Shown here one piece after another: positions 21,616 through 31,604 of a DNA stretch of 64,000 nt (positions are counted from its first letter, which is position 1; every line of letters starts with the position of its first letter). The DNA is from Azolla caroliniana. Taxonomy: Eukaryota > Polypodiophyta. The notes under the pieces are model-generated. The model was not told the DNA's origin. It saw only the letters and a program-made list of their open reading frames with translations, and ran no database searches. The position numbers and the translations under genes are program-made. The stretch is from NCBI GenBank assembly GCA_043228905.1, contig JBHGNT010000006.1, positions 21,204,001 through 21,268,000 of the forward strand. Reading direction: 5' to 3'.

Positions 21616-23271
21616 TTAACCGCCAAAAAGGCGAATCCACCAAGGTTTGCCATTTGGAACCTCCCGAAGCCTTCTAGCTTGCATTTCGAGATGAACGCTG
21701 GGTTGCTTTTGTGAATAATTGCCAAGTAAAAGATTACCAAGGCATGAAATCGCAACCAACCCCACAACACTAAACAATGGACCTGCCATCAGCTCAACTA
21801 AGGAGAATTTCTCTTTTACATTTCTAACATTCTCAAAAGACTCTTCAACTAATGATTCTTCTAAATGCAACCCCACTCCTGATAGCACTTCCATTGATTC
21901 ACTACGAGATGATTGTTCACCATTACTGTTCCCCTCGGTGCTCGATACATCACCTGATGCCTCTTCTGATGCTGCTGCCGTACTAGAGCCAGTGTTCATG
22001 TGAACAGCCTCTTGAACAATGTTCCGACCCTTCTTCAGGTCCTCATAATCAGGATCATCAGTAGGAAGCTCGTATCTACACACAGGGCATGAGTTCCTTG
22101 TTCCAAGCCACGGGAGGATACACATACTATGGTAGAGGTGTAGACAAGGGAGTTGCTTCACGGGCTCATCAAGCCCAACCACATCTTTACAAATCGCACA
22201 TATAGCCGAACCATCATTAATATGCTCTTGTTGTATATGAACAAAAGGGAGAGCATCAATAACTGACTTGGCAGCAGGGGGAGGACCATGCCAAGAAGTG
22301 TCCGTATCAATAAGTTGTTGTAGGAGCTCTTCAAATCCTTGAGCATCGACGTAATCACCCGGATTAGAAACATAAGAATCCGATTCAAACCCACCATCTA
22401 GAGGTATTTCAGCATTATAACTCTCCAGATTCCTTCGGATAGCTTGCAACCGGCTAAGCACCAATTCCCGCGGAAGAATATTCCTAGTATGCATTTGATA
22501 GAACTGTGACCCCTCATCTCCTTCCACATTCTCTTGATCTTGGGTACGCACAGTCTCATTGAAATGTACTTCATTAAATTCCACTTCTTCCCAGTCGACT
22601 TCATCATCCTCTACAAACGAATCCCAATCACTCAGCTCAAGAAGACCCACTTCAGCATCAGATTCGGTCTCGTCGCCATGTGAGCCAAATTCTTCTAAAT
22701 GTTGGTCTAGAATAGTATGTATCTCCTCTATACTTAACTGAGAGAATTCAGGTTCAGGAATTTCGTGAATTGAGGCATGTGTGCCTGGCTGAGTTCCAAA
22801 CACACCATCTGAACCAGACCCAATGGTATTAGGGATTGCACCATGCATCATGACATCATTGGATAGTCTCATGGTTGTAATGTCAGACAGTGTGCCAAGT
22901 GGCACAAAACCATTGGATGGTAGACGTCTAGACGGAGGATGTGTTGCAATGTGTACCTCTTGAAAAGATGAAGTAGTGCCATCCACATCCACATCCACAT
23001 TCTCATCCAAGGAGGAGGACGTGTTTCGTGTGGCCAATTCCGATGGGCCATTCAAATTTGTTCGCCCAATTCGAGTTTGTCTATGTTGATGTGGGATAGA
23101 AGATATGTGGGCATGTGCTGTTTCCATTGTCTCTATAAACCCACCCCCACATATGGAACATATCACTGTTTCATCTTCTTCAGAGACACTGGGTACATGA
23201 GCCACCTGAATCTCAGCATTACATTCATGGCACCAATGAGCGTGCTGTGATGAGCGTTGAAATCCCTCCAT
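21616..23271 (-). CDS. RING-H2 E3 ubiquitin ligase with N-terminal zinc ribbon
   Basis: Predicted to transfer ubiquitin from an E2 to substrate. The coding exon is intact, 551 residues. I place the start at ATG 23271 (MEGFQRSSQ); an upstream in-frame ATG at 23319 adds 16 hydrophobic residues from T-rich intron-like sequence. Residues C14, C17, C38 and C41 form a zinc ribbon (WCHEC, CSICGGGF). Residues about 170-300 are very acidic. A RING-H2 finger (about 356-400) has the spacing C-X2-C-X14-C-X1-H-X2-H-X2-C-X10-C-X2-C and ends CPVCRYELP. A hydrophobic segment of about 20 residues near 497-516 could be membrane-embedded, and the protein ends WWIRLFGG. This matches the plant family of zinc-ribbon RING proteins (CIP8/RDUF/At5g60820 type). 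Codons are intact, unlike all neighbours. Confidence 0.92.
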   Translation of the reverse strand: MEGFQRSSQHAHWCHECNAEIQVAHVPSVSEEDETVICSICGGGFIETMETAHAHISSIPHQHRQTRIGRTNLNGPSELATRNTSSSLDENVDVDVDGTTSSFQEVHIATHPPSRRLPSNGFVPLGTLSDITTMRLSNDVMMHGAIPNTIGSGSDGVFGTQPGTHASIHEIPEPEFSQLSIEEIHTILDQHLEEFGSHGDETESDAEVGLLELSDWDSFVEDDEVDWEEVEFNEVHFNETVRTQDQENVEGDEGSQFYQMHTRNILPRELVLSRLQAIRRNLESYNAEIPLDGGFESDSYVSNPGDYVDAQGFEELLQQLIDTDTSWHGPPPAAKSVIDALPFVHIQQEHINDGSAICAICKDVVGLDEPVKQLPCLHLYHSMCILPWLGTRNSCPVCRYELPTDDPDYEDLKKGRNIVQEAVHMNTGSSTAAASEEASGDVSSTEGNSNGEQSSRSESMEVLSGVGLHLEESLVEESFENVRNVKEKFSLVELMAGPLFSVVGLVAISCLGNLLLGNYSQKQPSVHLEMQARRLREVPNGKPWWIRLFGG

Positions 23272-23940
23272 GTATACAAAAAAATGAAAATACAGAATAA
23301 TAATTGGGGAATTTAGCAAAAGTGAAGGAAAAGAAGGAATGCAAACCCTAAACCAAAGTGGTAAAACTCAAGAAGCTTCAAAAAAAGGCAGGACAGAGAA
23401 AACACAAAATTTTAGAAATGCAAAAAATGTATAGAACCCTAAAAACAAATATATGCAAAAATTGAAACAAAAGCCCTAAGAAAGGAACAGCAAAAGTGAA
23501 ATAACTGAAGGAACACTAAAAAACAAGGAAATGCAAACGCAGGGATATCAAGAACCCAAAAAAACCAGGAAACGCAGAAAAATTAGAAAAAAATGAAGAA
23601 AACCACTGACAACATAAAGATCTAAAGACTTTGAAAAGGAAATGCAAAAGGGAAAGAAATGAAGAAACCCTAAAAAACAACAAAATGAAAGAAACAGGAA
23701 TGTAAAGAAACCAAAAACCAGTGAACTTCAAAATAATGAAGAAAAGCCCTGACAATAGAAAGAGCTACTACCTTCTCAACAAACACAAAACCGAAAGAGC
23801 GTCAACGGAAGACAGAGAGCAGACAGTGAATCAGTTAGTCGCCTTTTCGAGAAGAAAAATCAGAGAGCAGTAACTCCGAGAACAGGGGAAACCCTAAAAC
23901 AGAGTGCCAGACAGGAGAAAGGAGAGTTAGGAACAAGGAA
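23272..23940 (-). promoter_or_regulatory. 5' leader and putative 5'-UTR intron of the RING gene
   Basis: On the minus strand a leader with CTCTCTG and TTTTAGGGTTT elements (about 23940-23773) ends in GAGAAG followed by GTAGTA at 23772, a consensus donor. The next about 420 bases are T-rich, with an acceptor candidate TGGTTTAG near 23349, then about 75 bases to the ATG at 23271. An intron in the 5' UTR is common in plant genes of this type. The transcription start is not determined. Confidence 0.55.
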
Positions 23941-24000
23941 GCTTATTTTTAAGTAATGACCCTTTTTCTTTGTTTCTTCCTCTCATTCTTTCCCATGTAT

Positions 24001-24352
24001 GTAGGTATGTATGTATGTTATGTGTGTGTGTGTATATGCATGCATGTGTGTATGTATGTATGCTATGTGTGTGTGTGTGTATGCATGCATGCATCTGTGT
24101 ATGTATGTATGCATGTGTGTATGTATGTATGTTGTGTGTGTGTGTATCTATGCATGTGTGTGTATGTATGTTATCTGTGTGTATGCATGCATGCATGTGT
24201 GTATGTATGTATGCATGTGTGTATGTATGTATGTATGTATGTATGTATGTATGTATGCATGTGTGTATGTATGTATGTATGTATGCATGTATGTATGTAT
24301 GTATGCATGTGTGTGTATGTGTGCATGTAGGCATACATGTATGCTCGTGTCT
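24001..24352 (+). repeat. Compound TATG/TGTG/GCATG microsatellite, about 350 bp
   Basis: Uninterrupted alternation of GTAT, TGTG and GCAT units. Long open frames on both strands here are composition artefacts. It lies just upstream of the RING gene leader. Confidence 0.92.
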
Positions 24353-25003
24353 ATATGCTACCAAATCATTAAAACGCCTCCATTTCGATAATCTCATGCA
24401 ATCTGCACCATCAAATCATTATCCACAAAAAACGTGCGCCCATAAGGAACCCGGCTCTGACCAACCTTTGCCATGTCTTAGCTCGGGCAATTGGAATTTC
24501 TAACCCGCCTCTGTCTGGCCTCTGTCACGTCTACCTCAACTCTGTCACATGTAACCCGGCTTTATCCAACCTTTATCACGTTTAACTTGGCTTTGCCCTT
24601 GCATCTATCACGTCTAACCCGGTTCTTTTCTTACCTCTATCACGTCTAAATTGGCCCAAATTTGCTAACCTAGCTCCATGAGTCAAGTCGTCATGCGCCT
24701 CCATGCATTCAAATTGAGAGGTGCACCCTTTGCGACATCTTTTAAAGATTGAACCATGACTTTACCTATTCATAATAAATCTTTAACAATTAATTCATAT
24801 GTACCTTGATTGAACGCAAAATACCTTGGGGAACAATACATCAAGGGATCTAAGTCATCCTCCGTCTTCGTCAGCCTTAGACTCATTGTCCTACTTAGAT
24901 GTCATTAAAGTTCCTCAATATGATGAGGTTTCCTCTATTTCGAATTGCAACTCAAATATAAAAATTCTCACTTCAGCATCATAAATATCTATCATCTAGA
25001 ATG
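24353..25003. repeat. Spacer with a degenerate minisatellite of about 31-37 bp units
   Basis: From about 24450 to 24675 a unit like TAACCCGGCTTTATC...TATCACGT recurs five or six times with drift (CACGTCTAACC, CACGTTTAACTT, CACGTCTAAATT). The rest of the spacer shows no gene. Confidence 0.55.
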
Positions 25004-25148
25004 TGGTTGAGAGACAAGCTCAACATGGGCCGAATTGGATGTGTGCTGATTGGTTAGGCCCGAATCGGCTGAATAAGCCAAAGGCTGAATCGGTTGGCTC
25101 AGTTGGATAGAATCCAACATGTCATTGTCGTAGAAAATTATGTGTATG
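25004..25148 (+). repeat. Copia-B type LTR fragment (U3 start only)
   Basis: GTTGAGAGACAAGCTCAACAT matches the first bases of the Copia-B LTR, followed by a similar GGCCGAATTGG and GGTTAGGCC region. Similarity fades before the next LTR starts at 25149. Confidence 0.6.
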
Positions 25149-25780
25149 TGTCGGAACAGGGTGGGACCACCGGGGTCTTGAATGAAGGAGCCGATAAGAA
25201 AGTGAGAAGGAGAGGTATGGCTTTCTGGATTGCTTCCGGATAACTTTGTCAGAGCGCTACACAGACAAGTATTCGGACTGGATCAGTCTCCGAAAGTTGG
25301 ATGAGGAGCACACGGGCTCGAACACGCGAACTGCACTGGCCTGTTGCCGGATACCGAACGATGAGCACACAGGCTTAGAGACTCCGGTTAAACACACAAG
25401 CAGAGGGGACGGAGATAAGAGTGTAGACAGAAATAGAGAAAGACACTCAATGACATGGGGAGATCTGGATAGCAACAAAATGGTTGATTAACTTGGAATA
25501 ATAGAAATACAGTTGAACTCGGCCGGCAATAGAGCTTTGAGCTCTCCATGCACACACACAGATCCTGGGGAGCCTTTGGTCGGGAGCACATGGGCTTCCA
25601 ATGCGAACAGAGGGCTCACAAAAGCGCACCGGAAGGGACAGAACAGAAAACCAGAAGCTTGCCGAGGTCAATCTGACAACAGTTCCCTTTCCCAATCGTG
25701 GATCCCTCCTTACTCTTCTCTCCCTCCTTTTATAGCTCAAGGAAAGAGAGAGACCGTTACTCTTCTCTCCCTCCTTAACA
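25149..25780 (-). repeat. Putative LTR 3' of the J1 unit
   Basis: On the minus strand the block starts TGTTAAGGAGGGAG and ends CTGTTCCGACA (632 bp). A TATA box (GCTATAAAAGG on minus) lies about 45 bases in, followed by a CT-rich transcribed part. A 20-base direct repeat flanks the TATA box (25709-25728 and 25757-25776). I found no polypurine tract and no second LTR, so its assignment to J1 is by position only. Confidence 0.45.
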
Positions 25781-25851
25781 TTTGCGATGTTATCTACTGT
25801 CTTTGCTCCCGCTCGTATCGCTCGAGCTGGAGTTGAGTGCCAATCTAGTCA

Positions 25852-27233
25852 TCATCTAGTTGTTCTACCAGCCGCCAATTGTTCGCCTGCCAGGGACAAG
25901 AAATCGTCTGACAACTCCTCCCAGATGGTTACAATACTCTTTGCATCTATCTTGTAGAAGTTGTCACCGTCCTTTCTCCGGTTTTCCGCATCCGCTTGCA
26001 GCGTCTGTAATTCTGCTGCTTGTGTGTCCATTTTGACCACCATTGCACTGAGCTTTCAGCAATCATACTCTTTGTTCGTTCTTTCCATGCCAGCACAATG
26101 GCACAGATCTGGTCGAGCCCCATCTTGGATTTGTCCTCCGCAACCTGCTTTTCCTCCTTTAACTTCTTTTTCAGGCCCACAGTTGCCTGTGCCTACACCT
26201 CATATTCCAGGAATTGAGTTTGATAAATGGTCTAAACTCTGTTCAGCGCCATCTTTGCTCGTTCCCTCTCCTCATAATGTTGCCAGTTGAGCTCCATCCG
26301 GTCCCTTGCCGCTTCTTCCAGTGCCTTTGCCATGTCGACCGTCTTGGTCCGTTCTTCTGCCAATGCCTCCGTCGCCCTGTTGACTTCCTTCCGGAGTTCC
26401 CTTACCTTCTCCTGCTGCCGGTCACCTTCTGTCATCAACTTCTTGTGTCTGCATCCAAATACTTGTGATCCCGGTGCAATCGTTCAAAATCCCTCGTCTT
26501 CTGCTTCAGCTTTTGGTTTATTTGGTGTTGGGCACGATCTTCCTGGTCTTTTTGTTGTCGGAGTTCTTCTTTGAGCCGCTTGATTTCGGTTCCCGCCGAT
26601 CGTTGGAGCTTATCCTTCTCTTGTAGCAGCTTCTCCTTTTCTTCCTTCAACCGGTCATTTAATTGGCAGCTTTTCCGGAGATTTTCTTCAAGTCTTCGTT
26701 TCTCATCCTCCGTTGCCTTCTTCTGCTCTAATTCTCTAGCCCTCAAGGCCTCCTGGGCTTCTAACTCTTCCCTGAGAGTGGAAAGTTCTTCCTCCCGTGT
26801 GATGCTTGTGTTTGGTGCTATAGGAGCTACCGGCGTGTTATCTGTCTTGTCAATCACCGGCACCACCGGTTCTGGTCCTGTCGGCCCTTGACTGACCTAT
26901 TTGGCCGTGTCTGCTTTGGCCTTCTCAATTTCTTCCTCCATGCTCCGGATCCTTGACCGGGCCTTCTCGAGTTCTTCGGTTGTGGCGAACAACCGATCCC
27001 GTTGTGCTCTCTCTTCCGCTTCAATTTGACTTACAACCCCAACCACTTGCTCTCCGATCCATTGCAACCATTGACTGTCGGTGCCTTGTTGCCTTGCCGG
27101 TTCCGGTTGCGGTGTTGGCTCTGCTATCGCCACAACCCCTAGTTGGATTGTTGTTTCTAGCGACAACTCCTTTTTTTGTTGTGCCTATCGACCCAATGAG
27201 ATTGGTACTTCCCTTGCCGTTACAAGCCATCAA
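25852..27233 (-). pseudogene. J1 ORFb, long coiled-coil protein of unknown function
   Basis: Begins with ATGGCTTGTAACGG at about 27232, overlapping the TAA that ends ORFa. After a Pro/Gln/Glu-rich segment, the sequence is dominated by Glu/Lys/Arg/Gln heptads (about 27060-26230), for instance RLKEELRQQKD and EKEKLLQEKDKL, a long parallel coiled coil. A Trp-containing segment and a last helix (VTIWEELSDD) end at about 25852. The frame changes at an A7 run (about 27170), near 26437 and near 26045, so this copy is broken. J2 (55008-57645) has the same layout. I do not recognise the family. It could be a structural gag-like or an accessory protein. Confidence 0.6.
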
Positions 27234-28347
27234 GCTCTGTTTCCTTCATTGGCTCTGGTTCCTCGGAGTGGGGTGTCGATGTGCTGTCTTTTACTGGTCC
27301 CGATTCGTCCCCCTTCTGCTTTGAGTCGCTCCTCTTCTGGCGATGTAGGGGAGTGTCGGTGGGTTCTTCCTCCACCTTCTCCTCTTGGGTTCTCATGTTT
27401 ATACCTTGAGCCAAGTTAGGCGGCTCTTGCTCTTGCCGACGCAATTTGATTTTAAGAGACCTAACCGGTTGCTCTATCGGTGCCTCTGTCTCCGCCTGCC
27501 TCTTCCGACTAGGCTACTCCTTCCCTTTCTGTGATGAACCTCCCTCTGTCCAACTGGGCATGTGCTTGGCAAGGGGTTGTTGCCGCTTCGATGGCTTGTT
27601 TGGCGTCGTATCAGTTGTTCGGCCCCACGTCTTTGCCTTTAATGTCCGCACCAGCGGTACCAGGAGAGTAAGCCATTGAGCCACTGCTGTCCACACCTTC
27701 TTGCCATTTACCATCGATTGTATGGTCACTCGCAAACAATCAGTGATGATTACGGGCCAATCCACCTTTACCCCTTCGTATGTGGCGATGATGAATCCGG
27801 CTTTGTTCTTTGGCATTGCCGGGGGTCGGGGGTGCACAAACCCATACTCGTGGAGCACACGAGCTACTTCTCGGAATAAGGCATCGTCGCCGCCCTGTGT
27901 CCAGTACGCTTTGCTGGCCAGGGAATACTCCCCGAAGAACTTCGTCAGCGTCTCTAGGGAAGGATTCTCAATGGAGTAGATCCCTCCCTCTGGCAATCCG
28001 ATTAAGGCGCGGATGGCCTCCTCCGTGATTACTTCTAGGTCAATCTTCTTCGCGACCTTTTCCACTTCTTCGTGCGGAGGTGCCTCTGCTATCCGTAGGA
28101 AGCCCTCCAAGCCATGTTGCGTGAACCATTTCTTGGCCATCTCGGAAAGTGCCATGGGCTCTAGCGTGTCCTCTATTTCGGTGGTGGTGGAGAGCTTTGG
28201 TGTGCTTGTGGTAGCTTCTGGCGTTCGCCTAATCACCTGTATCTGCCTCTGTGTGCTAAGTGCTCTGTGTTCGTGAAATGAGAGAGACTTTGTTATGCAA
28301 AGGTTTTTTGTTCCCATTCTTGCCGCCTTTTTTCGATTCCTGCGCAT
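27222..28347 (-). pseudogene. J1 ORFa, unrecognised transposon-borne protein
   Basis: From ATG 28347 an open stretch of 277 codons ends in TAG at 27514. The frame then continues open to TAA at about 27222. The first 45 residues are basic. Residues about 65-230 form a conserved globular-looking domain with blocks MAKKWFTQHGLEGFLR, ARVLHEYGFVHP, VDWPVIITDCLR and VWTAVAQWLTLLVP. The tail is Lys/Arg/Pro/Glu-rich. It vaguely resembles 'plant transposon protein' domains carried by some gypsy elements, but I cannot name it. The same TAG occurs in J2, so it was fixed before the copies separated or is tolerated. It lies 3' of a pol fragment in the same orientation. Confidence 0.6.
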
Positions 28348-28440
28348 GCACGTCGTGTGCTTTTAATAGTGGTTGTGTGACGCGTGGTGGGCTTTAAATG
28401 GCTTATGTCACACCGTTTCGAGGCGTCTGTTCATTTTTTA

Positions 28441-28489
28441 ATGGCCTACATTCATTCTTTTTTTTTTCTTTTTTTTTTCCATGCGTGGT
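28441..28489 (-). other. Long polypurine tract between pol end and ORFa
   Basis: On the minus strand two A-runs of 10 to 11 bases separated by G follow the pol stop region. Such a tract could prime plus-strand DNA or simply be an A-rich spacer. Confidence 0.4.
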
Positions 28490-28868
28490 ATTCTAAACCC
28501 TTGTATCCGGCAACACCGGATCCGTTGTATGTTCCTCCTCTTGGTAGATGGTTATCCGCTTGCCGTTCCCGGTTTCTGCTTCGGCATCCGGTTGTTTAAG
28601 CGGGTTTTGCGGCATTGGTCCATAATACGGTTTTAGTCAGAAACCGTTTACCCATTTTTCCACGACCTCGCCGGCCAACGTTCCTAGCTCATACGAGCCT
28701 TTAAACTCTCGTGTTATCCAGTACAGTTTGGTCCACCAGAACCGTAGCTTTCCCTGCATTTTGCCCATCTCGGTCTGAAATACTAACACCGTTTTGCCGA
28801 TTCCAAACATTTTCTCGTTCCCTTTCCGGTGCTGGTCGATGAACGCTTTCCATCAGACGATCGAAGAA
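28490..28868 (-). pseudogene. Gypsy-J pol 3' end (integrase C-terminal tail)
   Basis: The minus strand encodes a tail with KLRFWWTKLYWI, GTLAGEVVEKWVNGFRLKP and a PMPQNPLKQP motif, typical of the extreme end of certain plant gypsy polyproteins. It ends in TAG at about 28493. The rest of pol is replaced at 28869 by Copia-C on the opposite strand. Confidence 0.6.
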
Positions 28869-30961
28869 TTGGTTGAGATGAAAAATCGGACGATCGAAGA
28901 ATTGGTCAGGGCAATGCTTGAGGAGAAGCATATGCCAAAATTCTATTGGGCCAAAGTTATCAGGATGGCGGTATACTTGCAGAATCGGACTTCCACAAAT
29001 GGAGGGGTGTCGCCACACGAGCTGTACTTTGGGAAGAAGTCGAATTTGGCACACTTCAGGGTTTTCGGTCGTGTTGCATATGTGCATGTGCCAAAGGAAA
29101 AGTGGAGGAAGCTGGACGCGAAAGGCCAAAAATGTATCTTGGTTGGCTATTGGGATGAGCAGAAGGGTTATAAGTGTTATAACCCCCCCACGAAAGAGGT
29201 TCGAGTAAGTTGAGATGTCATTTTCGACGAGTTGGCTTTGTGGTACATGCCCTCACCTCCTACTCCCATCCACTTCGTTTTGAATTCTGAGGATGAGGCC
29301 AGTGAGGCTGAGATGCCCCTTGATGAAGAGGAAATCGGAACTCTAGAAGAGAGTCCAGTCTCATTTTGGCCAAGTGGGCCGAATGAGCGACTGAGTCGAA
29401 CAGACTAGTCGGATGAAGAGTCGACGAGTAGTGGAGACTCGGTCATGCAGTCCCCGCGCCAGAAATTGAGGAGATGATTTACGTGCAAGTAGAAAGGGAA
29501 GATGAAGATGCCGGAATATGGCACCGAGGCCGAAACGTCGGATCAAAGTGAATTCGACATGGCTAGAAGTAAGGAGGGACCTTAGAAAATGGGGTCAACG
29601 TCAGTTGAGAGGGCCACGAAATGGGCGAACCAGAAGTTGCGCCGATCCACCCACCGAAAGAATCCCATAATTCAGTACGAGTACAATGAGTATATGGCAC
29701 ATCATTATGCATATATGGCAAAGGTGGAAAATGTGCATGAGCCAGAGAGCTATGTAAAAGCGGCCAAGGACGCGAATTGGCGTGCCGCTATGGGGGAAGA
29801 GATGCGCGCGCTAACGGAGAACGAAACTAGGGACCTGGTTGACGCCCCCAAGGGTGTGAAGCCGATCGGATGCAGGTGGGTGCACAAGGTCAAGTAAAAC
29901 GCCAACGGCTCGGTCAACCGATATAAGACTTGATTAGTGGCGAAGGGCTATGCGCATAAACACGACATCAATTACGATGAGACCTTCACACCAGTCGCGG
30001 AGATGACCACTATCCGTGTATTGTTGGTGGTAGTAACGGAAAAGGGGTGGCACTTACATCAAATGGATGTAAAGAATGCGTTCCTGCAAGGCGATCTTGA
30101 GGAATAGGTGTACATGGTACAACCCGCCGTATTTCTATCCGAACGAAACACCTCGGCAGTTTGCCGATTGAAGAAGTCGTTGTATGGACTGAAGCAAGCC
30201 CCGCATGCTTGGAACGCAAAGATCACACAAATGTTGCGTAATACGGGGTTTGCTCCATCAAAATCGGACTCTTCACTGTTCATTTGTCCAAGTTGGACTG
30301 GACCGATTAGCCTTCTACTATATGTCGATGATCTAGTCATTGCCGATGCCGACCTCAAAGAAATCGGCTGAGTAAAGTCTCAGCTTGCACGATCATTCGA
30401 GATGCAGGATCTGGGGGACCTTCATTACTTCCTCGAGATCGAAGTGATCCAAGCCCCCGAAGGCATATTGATCAGCCAACGCCATTATGTGTTGAATATT
30501 CTCTTCAAGTTTGGGATGACAGATTGTAAGTCCATCTCAACCCCTCTAGACAGAAACGTAAAGCTTCGCCGAGACTTGGGAGAGGCTTGTGACCCGACAC
30601 TGTTCTGACAAATTTTCGGGAGCCTTTTTTATTTGACAATCACTCGGCCAGACCTCGGCTACCCGGTCGACCTGATTAGTCAATTCATGTTGCAGCCAAA
30701 GACCGAACACCTTCAGTGCGCGCAAAGGATATATTGTGATATGTTAGTAGCACTAAGGATAGGCCATTGTTTTATCGGGCAGGAGTAGCCGAAGAGTTAG
30801 TCGGCTACATGGATGTCGATTGGGCCAAAAATGCAGGCAATCGTAGGTCAACATCTGGGCTTGTATTTTCACAGGGAAGCGCCGCGATCGCTTGGAGCAG
30901 TAAAGAGTCGAAAGAATTCCGAAAGGCCGTTGAGGGCCTAAATTCCTATTCTGGTAAATAG
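28869..30961 (+). pseudogene. Copia-C gag-pol fragment: integrase, RT and RNase H
   Basis: A relative of Copia-B missing its gag, protease and integrase N-terminus. It starts in the integrase core with a 31-base tandem repeat (about 28857-28915), then the C-terminal block CILVGYWDEQKGYKCY. It continues with RT (29589-30608), which has a YVDD box at about 30319-30330, and with a partial RNase H (30767-30961). Frames are mostly kept but carry several stops, including one at the same codon as in Copia-B (30606-30608, equivalent to 10929). Identity to Copia-B is obvious over long stretches such as CCGGAGAGCTAC-like blocks. Confidence 0.85.
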
Positions 30962-31222
30962 GATTATTGTAGGCCGAATTAGTGTCAGGTTCATTTATGA
31001 GCATTCAAGTACTGATGGTACTTGTGTCAACCCACTCGCTAGGGGCTTGTATAAAAAGTTCTTAGCATAGTGTATGTACAGAGTGTTCATTATTCGAAAT
31101 AGAAGTTGTTGTGTGCTCTCTCTGTCTCTGTCTCACACCATTCTTTGTGTTTACCTAACTGTTGAGTTTCCGAAACCAGCTGTGTACTCAATGTCTATTG
31201 CACACACTTCCACACGTATTCT
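30962..31222 (+). repeat. Copia-C 3' LTR remnant
   Basis: GAGCATTCAAGTACTGATGG, CTTGTATAAAAAGTTC and the CT-rich part resemble the R/U5 of the Copia-B LTR. The U3 start and the polypurine tract are deleted, so RNase H runs almost directly into mid-LTR. Confidence 0.7.
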
Positions 31223-31254
31223 TTTCCACATATGTTTGTACATCAAGAACATTT

Positions 31255-31604
31255 CATGTGCATTTGTGCACACCCCTGTTCATGCGCATTTGGCGAGTTT
31301 TCTCCTAATAACCGGAATCCTCCATGACATCCAACCCCACCAAACAACACATCCTTCGACATGTGCCAAGTAGTGAAGCGGTGGGGATTCTGGATCAGTC
31401 CTTACTCGTCCTCTCCCAAACCGTCGCCGATCTGATCCTCATCCAACTCCTCGTCCTTGTTGGCGCTTACGACCTCTACCTCCGGATCCGGTTCCGCTTC
31501 GTGTCATTTCTTGAATGCCTTTATCTGCTTCCCCGCAAACGGTACTGCTATCCTTGTCCCGTCAAGCTCCGCAAGGTGATACATGGTATTGTCGTTGGCA
31601 CTTG
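31255..31604 (-). pseudogene. Gypsy-G type 3' fragment: LTR edge plus integrase C-terminus
   Basis: Bases 31310-31329 resemble the end of the Gypsy-G LTR, followed by the same polypurine region (CCAACCCCACC) as at 38999. On the minus strand, 31604-31480 encodes TSANDNTMYHLAELDG, matching Gypsy-G integrase at 39230. The fragment stops at LTR-F (31605). Confidence 0.75.

Noticed and set aside
24001-24397. Open frames of 120-180 codons on both strands through the TATG/TGTG repeat
   Set aside because: They encode only Cys/Val/Met/Tyr or His/Thr/Tyr/Ile strings dictated by the microsatellite. No start context or conserved domain.
25246-25836. Four open frames of 67-107 codons in the J LTR
   Set aside because: Frames on both strands overlap without motifs, and the region has LTR ends and a TATA box. 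Treated as non-coding.
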